From contig JAJDEP010000003.1 in the NCBI GenBank assembly GCA_029259715.1, forward strand, positions 62,001 through 126,000: a stretch of 64,000 bases of DNA, written 5' to 3'. Of the stretch, positions 8,798 to 17,417 are shown piece by piece. Within the stretch, counting starts at the first letter, position 1; each line of letters starts with the position of its first letter. Source of the stretch: Planctomycetota bacterium. Its GTDB lineage: Bacteria; Planctomycetota; B15-G4. Made by a program: the position numbers and the translations under genes. The notes under the pieces were generated by a model. It was not told the DNA's origin. It saw only the letters and a list, made by a program, of their open reading frames with translations, and did not search any database.

Positions 8798-9691
8798 TCA
8801 CTCGTGGGTGCCGGCGGCTCCCGGGTGCGCGATCACCAGCGCATCGTCGAAGGGCTTCGACTTCCGCCCTGAACCCCAGTCGTCGATGGCTCTCAGCGCC
8901 ACGAGGGTTTCGTCGAGGAAGCCCTTGGTCTTGCCCAGGCCGACGACCAGTTCGAGGCGCTCGTAGCCGCCCTTGCCGTCCGGCCAGCCGAGGATGTCGA
9001 CGTCCCCGAACCCGCGCCCCTTGAGTTCGTTGGCCGCCGCCTTGACCAGGTCCATGGCTGAGCCGCCGTAGGTGGCCGCCCGGATGGTGTAGGTCGCCGG
9101 GGGCGCGGGCTGCGCCGCCGCGGTCGTCTCAGCGGGGGCCGTCGTCAGCGCGTCCGCACTGGTGGGCGCCTCATCCGACCCGGAACCGCCGGCGCTGAAG
9201 ACGGCCTCCTTGCGCAGGCTGGGCGAATCGTCGCCGGCGTCGCCGCCGACCCAGACCCAGGTCATGAGCACGGCGACGATGGCGAGAGCCGCCCCGGCCA
9301 GGATGCGGCTCGAGAGCAGCCTCGGCGAGGGCTCCTTGCCCGGCTGCTTCGCCGGCTTGCGCTTGGGTGACGTCGTCCGGGCCGGCGGGGGCGGCGCCGT
9401 CGCGCGGGCCTTGGACCGGGACAGGGTCGCAGGGGCCGGCTTGGCCGCCGTGCCACGGCGACGGCTCGGGGACGCGCCACTGCCGCTGCCGGGGGCCGCG
9501 CTGCCGCTACGGCTCTGGGCGGCACTGCCGCGGCGGCTCTGGGCGGCGCTGGCGCTCTTGGCACTGGCCCGCGCCACCGAACGCACCACCTTCCCGGACA
9601 CGGTGCGCCGCTTGCGCGGCATGCGGCTCGCAGAGGTGAACCCCTGCTCACTCGACCGGAAGATGTCCAACGGATGCGGTTTGTTGGACAT
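8798..9691 (-). CDS. Single-pass membrane protein with SPOR-like periplasmic domain
   Basis: 297 residues in three parts. There is a long cytoplasmic N-terminus rich in Arg, Ser, Ala and Pro with repeats of AAQSRRGS/AAQSRSGS (about 48-65), one membrane helix at about 130-146, and a Ser/Thr/Ala-rich linker leading to a final domain of about 70 residues (TYTIRAATYGG to LVALRAI) with the size and beta-alpha pattern of SPOR domains, which bind denuded peptidoglycan at division sites. The Shine-Dalgarno is strong (GGGAGGA, 7 bases before ATG). A cell-envelope or division role is inference. The small basic protein gene follows 88 bases downstream. Confidence 0.75.
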   Translation of the reverse strand: MSNKPHPLDIFRSSEQGFTSASRMPRKRRTVSGKVVRSVARASAKSASAAQSRRGSAAQSRSGSAAPGSGSGASPSRRRGTAAKPAPATLSRSKARATAPPPPARTTSPKRKPAKQPGKEPSPRLLSSRILAGAALAIVAVLMTWVWVGGDAGDDSPSLRKEAVFSAGGSGSDEAPTSADALTTAPAETTAAAQPAPPATYTIRAATYGGSAMDLVKAAANELKGRGFGDVDILGWPDGKGGYERLELVVGLGKTKGFLDETLVALRAIDDWGSGRKSKPFDDALVIAHPGAAGTHE

Positions 9692-9818
9692 GACACGTTC
9701 CTCCCATCGACTTGACCTACCGGTAAAAACGTTAGGCCATGGATGGGGCCGATTCCATCTTCGTCCGCACTGAGTTGTCGGCGCCCGGGAGAGCGAGCCC
9801 GTTGGGGCCCGAACCGGC

Positions 9819-11120
9819 CTAGGGGGCCCGGCGCAGCAGATCCCGGAAGAGGGTCTGCTCGTGGTCGAGGCTGCGCCCGACGGCGGCGCGATAGGCCTCC
9901 GGCAGCGTGCGGGTCGACGCTTCGCGGATCCACCTCAGCGCCGCGGCCATCCCGTGGTGGGCCACGACGTGGTCCACGAAGGCGTAGCTGACGAGGTAGG
10001 CCAGGCGCACCTGGTCCACGTCCCGCAGGGTCATGAAGGAGGCCGGTAGCTCGGCGATCTCGGGCACGGCGTCGCGCCCTCCCTTCCGGGCGTCGAGCCA
10101 ATCGACCAGGCGGGTCATGCCGCGCCCCCGTCCGACCTCGAGCACCTGGGCCAGCCCCTCGTTGATCACGCTGGGACAGGCCGGGTCGACTTCCGAGACG
10201 ATCAGGTGGGTGAACTCGTGACGGAAGGCCGCCTCGATCTTGTCGGCGTCGGCCACCACGTCGACGATGGGCAGCCGGATCTTGCGATCGAAGAGCCCGC
10301 CCACCCAATCGTGGGTGCCGGTGGCCTGCTTGAACTCCTCGGGCGGGTAGAGCACCACCGTGATGCGTTGCCGCGGGAAGATGTCGAGCGTCTGGCAGAC
10401 TTCCGCGCGGGCGCGCTCGAGCGCGCTCACCAGGCGCACGCCGAAGCTGGGCCCGCTCGTGCCGGCCGGGTAACGCAGGATGAACGACGGCGTGGTGTCG
10501 GTGATGTAGTCCTTCTCAACCGCGTATTGGCGGGCGTTGCGCTCGGCCGCCTGGCGGGTCTGCTCGAGCAGGTCGGCGCTGCGCTTCGCGCGGACGGGGC
10601 TGGTTTCGGCGTCGTCGGCGGCGGCCATCTCGCCCAGGGCCAGCGCCCGGCCGTAGGCCTCCTGCGCGGCGACCAGGTCGTCGTCGAGGTTGAGCACGTC
10701 GCCGAGCATGAGCCAGGCCTCGGCCGCCTCGTCACCGAAGTGGGTGATGGCGTCGCGCAGCACATGCTCGGCGCTGTTCAGGTGGTAGCGCCGCAGGTGC
10801 AGCTGGGCCAGGTGCAGCCGGAACCCCTGTTCGTCGGGATCGAGTTGCAGCGCCCGCGTGAAGTCGGCGGTGGCGCTCGAGAGCTGACGGCGCGTAAGCA
10901 TCTGCTGACCGCGCTTGAAGTAGGCGTAGGCGAGATTGCGGGCCAGCACCGGCTCGCGCGGGTCGAGCTGGCGCGCCTGCTCGAGCAGGGTGATCGCCTC
11001 CTGGGGCCGGTCACGGTCGAGGGCCACCCGGGCACGGTCGTTGAGGTCGCCCACCTCGTCCGACGTCGCCGCGAGCAGCGCGGTGGCACACAGGGCCAGA
11101 CCGATCAGCAGCCCGTTCAT
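9819..11120 (-). CDS. Secreted TPR protein with peptidase MA-like domain
   Basis: 433 residues: signal peptide or anchor (about 1-18), TPR-like repeats (about 25-165) and a metallopeptidase-like domain with H301-EFTH-305 and a downstream Glu in NEGLAQ (about 321) as the likely third ligand. This arrangement is typical of the peptidase-MA group found after TPRs in environmental bacteria. The ATG at 11120 overlaps the stop of the YkgJ-type gene (ATGA). It is the last gene of the kinase operon. The substrate is unknown. The 127 bases between this gene and the SPOR-like start hold that gene's leader. Confidence 0.85.
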   Translation of the reverse strand: MNGLLIGLALCATALLAATSDEVGDLNDRARVALDRDRPQEAITLLEQARQLDPREPVLARNLAYAYFKRGQQMLTRRQLSSATADFTRALQLDPDEQGFRLHLAQLHLRRYHLNSAEHVLRDAITHFGDEAAEAWLMLGDVLNLDDDLVAAQEAYGRALALGEMAAADDAETSPVRAKRSADLLEQTRQAAERNARQYAVEKDYITDTTPSFILRYPAGTSGPSFGVRLVSALERARAEVCQTLDIFPRQRITVVLYPPEEFKQATGTHDWVGGLFDRKIRLPIVDVVADADKIEAAFRHEFTHLIVSEVDPACPSVINEGLAQVLEVGRGRGMTRLVDWLDARKGGRDAVPEIAELPASFMTLRDVDQVRLAYLVSYAFVDHVVAHHGMAAALRWIREASTRTLPEAYRAAVGRSLDHEQTLFRDLLRRAP

Positions 11121-11545
11121 GCTTCGCGCTCCGCTCGGGCCGCACTCACGGCCTCCACGAACGACCGGTAGGCATACCGACGTCCGTAGCGCTCGTGGAG
11201 CTGTTGCAGCTCGCGATGGAAGGTCTCGTAGACGGCCGGCATCTCCGCCTCCCAGGACGGATCGCAAAAGTAGATTCGACAACCCAGCGGGCGTCCGTCC
11301 CGCAACTGACAGAGTCCATCGACATGCCAGGGGCAGAGACCTGAATCCGCGGCCGGGACCCGCTCCCCCGCCGCCGCCACCGCGAACTCGACCTCCACGT
11401 CGCTGGCCCACAGCTCATGCTCCGACGTCGGGAAGTCGCAGCAACGTCCCGACATCTCGCAACGGGGCTGCGATTGGTCCACGCGGGCGGCCACCCGTTG
11501 GTAGAGCTCCTCGATCTCCTGGCGCAGCGCGGGATCCATGCTCAC
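11117..11545 (-). CDS. YkgJ-family cysteine-cluster protein
   Basis: 142-residue cytoplasmic protein with the YkgJ/zinc- or iron-chelating cysteine pattern: a Cys plus CC pair in CEMSGRCC, then CPWHVDGLCQL and a C-terminal GCRIYFC. Members are thought to bind a metal or Fe-S cluster, but no activity is established for most. The ATG at 11545 overlaps the kinase stop codon and its own stop overlaps the next start, so it is translated with the kinase and the TPR peptidase. Confidence 0.82.
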   Translation of the reverse strand: MSMDPALRQEIEELYQRVAARVDQSQPRCEMSGRCCDFPTSEHELWASDVEVEFAVAAAGERVPAADSGLCPWHVDGLCQLRDGRPLGCRIYFCDPSWEAEMPAVYETFHRELQQLHERYGRRYAYRSFVEAVSAARAEREA

Positions 11546-12663
11546 CGCTTGCGCTTGCGCTTGCGCCGCATCCGGTCGAGCTTGCGGCGGGCCCGCTCGG
11601 CCTCGTCGCCGCCCGTCTCCTCGCTCTCGACGTCGAGACTCTTCTTGCCGCGGATCTGATTCTCGATGTCGGTCATGAGCTGCCGTGGGTCCTGGTAGCG
11701 GATGTCCCGGTCCTTGGCCATCATCTTCTCGATGAAGTAGTGCATGTGGGCGGAGATGCGCCCGCTCTTGGTGGCCGCCGCCGACAACCCGGCCAACACG
11801 GCCTGCTGCACCAGCTCCTCGTCATCGTCGCCCTGGAACGGCAGCTCGCCCAGCACCATCTGGTAGAGCGTCGCGCCCAGCGAGTAGATATCGCTGCGCA
11901 CATCGAGGTCGGCCTGGCCACGGGCCTGCTCCGGGGACAGGAAGGCCGCCGTGCCGCGGGCCGAGCCGCCCTCGGCACCGGCCTCGTCCTGCGTCTCACC
12001 GGCGAAGCCCAGGTCGATGAGCTTCACCGCGTTGTCCGCGGTCACCATGATGTTGCCCGGCTTCACGTCGCGGTGCACCACCCCCTCCTCGCGCAGGTAC
12101 TCGAGCGCGCGGGCCACCTGGAGGATCACCAGCAGCGCGCCGTCCTCGTCGAAGGCCCCGCCCTCGGCGATGGCCTCCTGCAACGTGCGCCCCTCGACAC
12201 ACTCCATGAAAAAGAGGTAGCGGCCGTCGATGCGACCGACCCGATCGCCCTTGACGACGTTCTCGTGCTCGAGCCGTTGCAGCAGACGCGCCTCGGCCAC
12301 GAAGGCCTGGACCTCTGCGGGATCCGCGGCCACCGCTGCGTGCAGGATCTTCACCGCCGCATCCTCGCCCTCGGCGTCGCGAACCCGGTAGACACCCGCC
12401 GTCCCGCCCTCGCCCAACTTGGACACCAGGGCGAATCCCGGCAGGCGCGGAACTTCGTCGCCATCGGAGCGGAACAGGCGCGCCAATCGATGTTCATCGA
12501 TGAGTCCGGCCTCGACGGCCAACGCCGAGAGTGAGACGGGATCGCCGTCTCGCCCCCTTTCCTGCGCCTGCGCGAACAACTCGGCCACCTGTTGCTTGGT
12601 CAAGATTCCCTTGAGGGAAAGTCGAGCAAAGAGGCGGGCTTCGGCGGCCGGGTCGGGGGACAT
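11542..12663 (-). CDS. Hanks-type Ser/Thr protein kinase, cytoplasmic
   Basis: 373 residues. An N-terminal helical domain (about 8-65, LSLKGILTKQQVAELFAQAQ and ALAVEAGLIDEHRLARLF) resembles GspE-N-like segments seen in PVC kinases. The kinase domain has GEGGTAG (84-90), Lys105, HRDVKPGN with Asp199, DLG at 217 and SPE in place of APE. The tail is strongly basic (RRKLDRMRRKRKRKR) and there is no membrane helix. I chose the ATG at 12663 because TAGGAT sits 7 bases upstream. The same bases contain AGGA, so a normal ribosome site is also possible. It heads an operon and diverges from the Clp-type ATPase. Confidence 0.92.
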   Translation of the reverse strand: MSPDPAAEARLFARLSLKGILTKQQVAELFAQAQERGRDGDPVSLSALAVEAGLIDEHRLARLFRSDGDEVPRLPGFALVSKLGEGGTAGVYRVRDAEGEDAAVKILHAAVAADPAEVQAFVAEARLLQRLEHENVVKGDRVGRIDGRYLFFMECVEGRTLQEAIAEGGAFDEDGALLVILQVARALEYLREEGVVHRDVKPGNIMVTADNAVKLIDLGFAGETQDEAGAEGGSARGTAAFLSPEQARGQADLDVRSDIYSLGATLYQMVLGELPFQGDDDEELVQQAVLAGLSAAATKSGRISAHMHYFIEKMMAKDRDIRYQDPRQLMTDIENQIRGKKSLDVESEETGGDEAERARRKLDRMRRKRKRKR

Positions 12664-12676
12664 GCCGACGATCCTA
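12664..12676 (-). promoter_or_regulatory. TAGGAT-N7-ATG box before the Ser/Thr kinase
   Basis: On the minus strand TAGGAT (12676-12671) is followed by 7 bases and the ATG at 12663, the spacing expected of a leaderless -10 element. AGGA inside it could instead act as a Shine-Dalgarno sequence. Confidence 0.4.
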
Positions 12677-12796
12677 GCGCTCACCGAGCGGCGACCATAG
12701 GCGGCTCAAGCCGGATGCGTCCAAGCGCCGAATATCAACTCACCCGAGAGCAGCTGGATCCGCATCTCTTCGCGCCCCCTCGCCAAAGGCCTCATC

Positions 12797-14173
12797 GTGG
12801 TCGACACCAATGGCACCGTGGTCCTGAAGTACTGCGAACTCCTCGACGAGTTCATTCGCATCCGGACCACCGATGACGACGAAACGGCGCGCCTGCTCCA
12901 CGGCAAGCTCGTGAGCAATCGCACCGCCTACCACGAGCTCGTGGTCGAGGTCTGCGTGGTCGACTACGAGGAGCAGGTGCTGCCGCTCTTCCAGCGCATC
13001 AACAAGGTCTACCAACCCGAAGCGTTGGTCGAACTGCTCTACCAGATCTGCATCGAGGTCAACCCGCACCTCGAGATCCACAGCGTCACCTTGCCCACCG
13101 CCGGCAGCGGCGCCGAGGGCGAGGACGTCGCTGCTGCCGTCCCGGAGCAGGAGACCGAAGCGAACGAGAACGCCTGGCGCAACCTGCAGTTGCGCGTCAA
13201 GACCATCGACGACGTGCTCACGAGCCGCGTCATCGGCCAGCCCGGGGCGGTCAAGTCGGTCAGCCAGGCGGTGAAGAAGGCCGCCGTCGGATTGCGCGAC
13301 CCCTGTCGCCCGGTCGGCGTGTTCCTCATGGTCGGGCCCACGGGCACGGGCAAGACCGAGATGGCCAAGGCGCTCACCCGTCACCTCTACGGCACGCTCC
13401 AATCGCTCGTCCGCATCGACTGCAGCGAATACGCACTGCCCCACGAGTACGCCAAGCTCATCGGAGCGCCTCCCGGCTACATCGGGCACAACGAAGGCGG
13501 ACACCTCACCGAGGCCGTGAAGTCCAAGCCCGCCAGCGTGGTGCTGTTCGACGAGATCGAGAAGGCCCACGAGAAGGTCCACAACCTGCTGCTGCAGCTC
13601 ATGGACGAGGGCTTCCTCACCGACAGCAAGGGCGAGCGGGTCAACTTCCAGCGGACCATCGTGCTGATGACGTCGAATCTCGGCGTCGAGGACCTGCGCA
13701 AGCTGAACGACCGGGTGGGCCTGCGTGGCAGCGATGCCGAGACGCCCAACACCGCCGCGCAGACGGACACGGTGGCCGAGGCCGTGCGCCGGGCCTTCCG
13801 CCCCGAATTCCTCAACCGCATCGACGAGGTCGTGCAGTTCGGCTCCCTCACCCTCGACGACTGTGAGTCCATTGCCGGCCTGCAGCTCAAGGAGATGGCC
13901 AGCTACCTCGAGCGCAACGACATGCGTCTGAAGTTCACGCCGGCGCTGCGCCGTCACCTGGCGGAAAAGGGCTTCTCCACCGAGTACGGCGCCCGCGAAC
14001 TGCGCCGCGTCATCCGCGACGAAGTCGAGGTGCCCCTCACCGATCACCTGATCGAGGAGCGCTTCCGCCCCGGCGACAAGATCACCATCTCGGTGCGCGG
14101 CAAGACCGGCGTGACCATGACCAAGACCAAGCCGAGCGCGGCCAAGCGCAAGCTCGCCGCCAAGCCGGCCTAG
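12797..14173 (+). CDS. Single-ring Clp/HSP100-type AAA+ ATPase
   Basis: 458 residues. The AAA+ module (about 135-400) resembles the second ring of ClpB/ClpA: VFLMVGPTGTGKTEMAKAL (Walker A near 180), GYIGHNEGG pore loop, VVLFDEIEKAH (Walker B near 250), TSNLG, FLNRIDE, then the ClpB C-terminal small domain with FSTEYGARELRR. The ClpB N domain, first ring and coiled coil are absent and replaced by about 120 residues of unknown fold. A basic tail (KPSAAKRKLAAKPA) closes the protein. The start is GTG at 12797 with AAAGG 7 bases upstream. It is divergent from the Ser/Thr kinase gene. The target is unknown. Confidence 0.88.
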   Translation: MVDTNGTVVLKYCELLDEFIRIRTTDDDETARLLHGKLVSNRTAYHELVVEVCVVDYEEQVLPLFQRINKVYQPEALVELLYQICIEVNPHLEIHSVTLPTAGSGAEGEDVAAAVPEQETEANENAWRNLQLRVKTIDDVLTSRVIGQPGAVKSVSQAVKKAAVGLRDPCRPVGVFLMVGPTGTGKTEMAKALTRHLYGTLQSLVRIDCSEYALPHEYAKLIGAPPGYIGHNEGGHLTEAVKSKPASVVLFDEIEKAHEKVHNLLLQLMDEGFLTDSKGERVNFQRTIVLMTSNLGVEDLRKLNDRVGLRGSDAETPNTAAQTDTVAEAVRRAFRPEFLNRIDEVVQFGSLTLDDCESIAGLQLKEMASYLERNDMRLKFTPALRRHLAEKGFSTEYGARELRRVIRDEVEVPLTDHLIEERFRPGDKITISVRGKTGVTMTKTKPSAAKRKLAAKPA

Positions 14174-14200
14174 TCCGCGGGGCCGCTTACCGAACCGGCG

Positions 14201-14680
14201 TCAGCACTCGGTCGCCCCTTCAACCTCGACGAGAGGGCTGCCCGGCCGCACCCGGCCGCCCTCCAGCACCCGGCCCCAGACACCGCCGCGGCCGTCGGGC
14301 TCGAGGGCGTCCCGCAGGCCCGTCGCGGCCTGCTCCATGACCTCGCACGGACGGGTGATGTCGTGGATCTCCACGAGGGCCTCGCCCACGCGCAGTCGCC
14401 GCCCGACCAGACGCGACGCGCCGCCTCCGGAGACGAGCACGTTGGCGCGTCGGCCCGCGGGGTCGACGCTGCGGCCCAGGACAGCGGTCGCCGCCCGCCA
14501 GTCGTCCTCGAACACGAGCGTGACGTGGCGCTTGCCGCCACAGGCATGATCGCCCTCGACGCCCCGGCCCGCGTGGAGCAGCAGTTCGTCCTGCGGCACC
14601 ATGGGTCCGCCGGCCTCGGGGCGCGTCCACAAGGCCAGCACAGCGTGGCGACTCTCGTGTTCGGTAAGCTGCGCACTCAT
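14201..14680 (-). CDS. MOSC-domain protein
   Basis: 159 residues with MOSC features: GRGVEGDHACGG near the N-terminus and a conserved Cys in ITRPCEVMEQ. MOSC domains are the sulfur-carrying C-terminal domain of molybdenum cofactor sulfurases and also occur alone as YiiM-like proteins that give resistance to N-hydroxylated compounds. It stands alone on this strand. The ATG at 14680 lies 7 bases after TATCCT on the minus strand, another leaderless-type arrangement. Confidence 0.8.
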   Translation of the reverse strand: MSAQLTEHESRHAVLALWTRPEAGGPMVPQDELLLHAGRGVEGDHACGGKRHVTLVFEDDWRAATAVLGRSVDPAGRRANVLVSGGGASRLVGRRLRVGEALVEIHDITRPCEVMEQAATGLRDALEPDGRGGVWGRVLEGGRVRPGSPLVEVEGATEC

Positions 14681-14693
14681 CGCAGGGAGGATA
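14681..14693 (-). promoter_or_regulatory. TATCCT-N7-ATG box before the MOSC gene
   Basis: On the minus strand TATCCT (14693-14688) precedes the ATG at 14680 by 7 bases, with no Shine-Dalgarno sequence between. Confidence 0.4.
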
Positions 14694-14735
14694 TCAGGCG
14701 GCCTGACGGCCCCTGCGCAGCCCGGGGGAATGCCC

Positions 14736-15995
14736 ATGAGCGCGCGAACGCTTCTGTCCCTGATCCTGGGCGTGGCCCTGGGTGTCGGAATCGGAATCGT
14801 CGTCGCGCCCGACCCTGTCGACCAGGGCCCGCTCGCCGTCCCCCGTGCGACCGAAAGCGCCGACGTGAACCGCGTCGAGGTTCCGGTGGGCGCCCCGACC
14901 TCCGAGGCCCGGCCCTTGATCGCCGAGACCAGGAACCGGGACGACGACACCGGTGGCCCCACCGCGCGGGCACCGGGAGAGGAAGACCTGATCAGCGCGC
15001 ACCTGATGGCCTGGGCCCGCCAGACCTACCTGGAGACAGCCCAGCAGGAATTCTCCACCCAGCCTTCGGAAGCCACGACGACCGCCGCGATGGAACTGTT
15101 TCGGCAAGGCGTGCTGTGGCTTCCGGCACAGCTGGCCCGCAGTTACGGGCCGACCCGTGATCGCGAGGTGGAACAGGCGGTTTCCGCCGCCGATGGGGCG
15201 AGCCTGCTCGCGCTGGCCGCCGCCGGTCTCTACACCCCGGACCCCGGAATTCTGACCGGCCCCTTGCTCGACGCGTCGGTCGCCCGGCGGGCGGGCGGAA
15301 GCAACGTGGATGGCCCGTATTTCTCCGACGACGACGGATTCGTCACCAAGGGCCTCACCATCGTCTTTGGTTCCGGCAGGCACTCGCTCGACGAGAAGCG
15401 CTTGCGGGGAACGGACCGACGCTCTCTCCCGTCCGATGTCTCCATCGTGGGGGCCGGCATGGACGCGACCCTGCTCACCTTGAACAACATCTCCGTCGCC
15501 GGCAACGTCGAGCGCTTCTCGCTCCGCGACCTCACCATCGATTGCGAGAATGATGGGCTGTTCGACTTGCGCAGGGGTAACGCCACTCTCGATCTCCTGC
15601 GCGTGCGCATCCTCCGCTTCGACGCCGGACACGGAGGGGCCGACATCTTCACGGGAGACGGCGTCATGCTCCGAGCCACCGCATGCGAATTCCTGGGCGG
15701 GTTCGGTCGCAGCCCCGGGGGAGGTAACCTGTTCAGCGTCCACTCCACCCACCGCATCTATGCACGCTTCGAGAACTGTGCATTCGACCTGCTCCGGCTC
15801 GGCCACTCCGCGAGTCTCCTGAATAGCAAGAACGACCTCCGATTCGTGGGCTGCCGCTTTGACCGGCTCTCGCAATCTCACTACGACCAACTCCCGGCCG
15901 CGTGGTTCAGCTCTTGCAACTTCGGTGAGATGCTGCCGAGTTTCTCCGACCCCGGCCTGGCCCGCGATCTGGCCGAACTCTTCCCTGGCTGGTGA
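14736..15995 (+). CDS. Exported parallel beta-helix-like protein
   Basis: 419 residues. A hydrophobic N-terminal segment (about 4-25, LLSLILGVALGVGIGIVVA) anchors or exports the protein. A helical region (about 75-170) is followed by a beta-helix-like half with repeated turns (FSLRDLTIDCENDG, LDLLRVRILRF, LRATACEFLGG, ARFENCAFDLL, LRFVGCRFDRL), the rhythm of pectate-lyase-like folds. No catalytic residues are recognisable. GGGGGA lies 6 bases before the ATG at 14736; an ATG at 14730 is too close to it. It appears somewhat less GC-rich than its neighbours. Confidence 0.7.
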   Translation: MSARTLLSLILGVALGVGIGIVVAPDPVDQGPLAVPRATESADVNRVEVPVGAPTSEARPLIAETRNRDDDTGGPTARAPGEEDLISAHLMAWARQTYLETAQQEFSTQPSEATTTAAMELFRQGVLWLPAQLARSYGPTRDREVEQAVSAADGASLLALAAAGLYTPDPGILTGPLLDASVARRAGGSNVDGPYFSDDDGFVTKGLTIVFGSGRHSLDEKRLRGTDRRSLPSDVSIVGAGMDATLLTLNNISVAGNVERFSLRDLTIDCENDGLFDLRRGNATLDLLRVRILRFDAGHGGADIFTGDGVMLRATACEFLGGFGRSPGGGNLFSVHSTHRIYARFENCAFDLLRLGHSASLLNSKNDLRFVGCRFDRLSQSHYDQLPAAWFSSCNFGEMLPSFSDPGLARDLAELFPGW

Positions 15996-15996
15996 C

Positions 15997-16012
15997 CCCG
16001 GCGGCCGCCGGG
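15997..16012 (+). terminator. Perfect GC palindrome after the beta-helix gene
   Basis: CCCGGCGGCCGCCGGG is a perfect 16-base inverted repeat starting one base after the stop codon. It has no T run. It may end transcription or protect the 3' end. Confidence 0.4.
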
Positions 16013-16057
16013 CCCAAGTCACTCCGATGCCCGTGTGTTCCGGCCCCCATCGCCCGC

Positions 16058-16070
16058 TAGACTCGACCGC
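16058..16070 (+). promoter_or_regulatory. TAGACT-N7-ATG leaderless-type promoter of the 16-21 kb operon
   Basis: TAGACT (16058-16063) is followed by CGACCGC and then the ATG at 16071. The same box and spacing precede the aldolase at 27689 and the lipoprotein at 5133. No Shine-Dalgarno sequence is present. Confidence 0.5.
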
Positions 16071-17417
16071 ATGAGCCCAGACAACCGACCGAACCCCGCA
16101 TTCCTCGTCCCCGAGAGCGCCGATCGCAACGGCGACGACCCCATCTTCGCCCTCAACGCCGAGGCCCGCCGTCGGGCCCAGGGCGGCGAGTCGATCATCA
16201 ACGCCACTCTCGGCGCCCTGGTCGACGACGAAGGCCGGCTGGCGGTGATGCCCACCGTCTTCGAGGTCATGGCCGGCGTGCCTCCCGAGCGCGGCGCCGC
16301 CTACGCCCCCATCGCCGGCGAGCCCGACTTCCTCGCCGCCGTGGCCGACGACACCTTCGGCCCGGGCCTCCTCGCCGACGAATCGGTGGCCGTCGCCACG
16401 CCGGGCGGGACCGGCGCGTTGCACCACGCCATCGTGAACATGCTCGACCCCGGACAGGCCCTGCTCACCACCGCCTACTACTGGGGCCCCTACCGCACCC
16501 TGGCCGAGCACACCCGCCGTCGCGTCGAGACCTTCCCCATGTTCGACGCCGACATGCGCTTCGACGCGGGCGCCCTGCATCGCGCGCTCGAGCAGCAGAT
16601 GCAGCGCCAGGGACGCGCCCTCGTGATCCTCAACAGCCCCTGCCACAACCCGACGGGCTATTCCCTCGACGCCGCCGAGTGGGACGCCGCCTGCGCGGCC
16701 CTGCGCGCGGCGTCCCGCCAGGGGCCGGTCTCGCTGTTGGTCGACCTGGCCTATGCGCGCTTCGGCGCGGGCGACCCCCGAGCGTGGGTGCGTCACGTCG
16801 AGACATTGCGCAACGACGTGCTGGTAATGGTGGCCTGGACGGCGAGCAAGTCCTACTCGCAGTACGGCGGGCGCATCGGCGCCCTCATCGCCAGCCACCC
16901 CGACAGCGTGGTGCGCGAACGACTCGCCAACGCGTTCAGCTACTCCTGCCGCGGCACCTGGAGCAACTGCAACCACCTCGGCATGCTCGCCATCACGCGC
17001 CTGCTCGTCGACCCCGACCTCGCGGCGCGGGCTCACGCCGAACGCAAGCTCATGCGCGACCTGCTCGACGCCCGCGTCAGCGCCTTCAACGAGCACGCGG
17101 GCAAGGCCGGCCTCGCCTACCCGCGCTACGAGGGCGGCTTCTTCACGACCGTGTTTACCCCCGACGCCCCGACCACCGCGGCCGCCATGCGTGAGCGCGG
17201 TGTCTTCGTGGTGCCGGTGGGCGGCGCCGGCGCCGGGGCCGTGCGCATCGCCCTGTGTTCCACCGCGGTGCGCGACGTCCCGCGTTTGGTGGAGGCCCTC
17301 ACGGCCGGCGTCGCCGCTGCCGAGGGGGCCTCCGTGGCCACCCGGGGCCAAAGGGTGTCGGCCGATGCCTCCGGGCGTCCGTCCGCCGAGAACAGCGCCG
17401 AGACCGCCGGCGCATGA
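16071..17417 (+). CDS. PLP-dependent aminotransferase (aromatic/aspartate type)
   Basis: 448 residues, fold-type I aminotransferase. Visible are DDPIFALNAEARRR and INATLGAL near the N-terminus, ILNSPCHNPTGYSLD, a conserved Asp in LLVDLAYARFG and the Schiff-base Lys in TASKSYSQYGGRIG. This resembles aromatic amino-acid aminotransferases, though a glycine-rich tail of about 35 residues (ATRGQRVSADASGRPS) is extra. It leads a five-gene overlapping operon and its stop overlaps the next ATG (ATGA). The exact substrate cannot be read from sequence. Confidence 0.88.
   Translation: MSPDNRPNPAFLVPESADRNGDDPIFALNAEARRRAQGGESIINATLGALVDDEGRLAVMPTVFEVMAGVPPERGAAYAPIAGEPDFLAAVADDTFGPGLLADESVAVATPGGTGALHHAIVNMLDPGQALLTTAYYWGPYRTLAEHTRRRVETFPMFDADMRFDAGALHRALEQQMQRQGRALVILNSPCHNPTGYSLDAAEWDAACAALRAASRQGPVSLLVDLAYARFGAGDPRAWVRHVETLRNDVLVMVAWTASKSYSQYGGRIGALIASHPDSVVRERLANAFSYSCRGTWSNCNHLGMLAITRLLVDPDLAARAHAERKLMRDLLDARVSAFNEHAGKAGLAYPRYEGGFFTTVFTPDAPTTAAAMRERGVFVVPVGGAGAGAVRIALCSTAVRDVPRLVEALTAGVAAAEGASVATRGQRVSADASGRPSAENSAETAGA

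Noticed and set aside
12740..14047. 435-codon minus-strand frame opposite the Clp-type ATPase
   Set aside because: The plus strand carries Walker A/B and ClpB signatures; the antisense product is low-complexity.
14694..17351. 885-codon minus-strand frame over the beta-helix and aminotransferase genes
   Set aside because: Antisense shadow of two recognisable plus-strand genes; composition is His/Gly/Val-rich without motifs.
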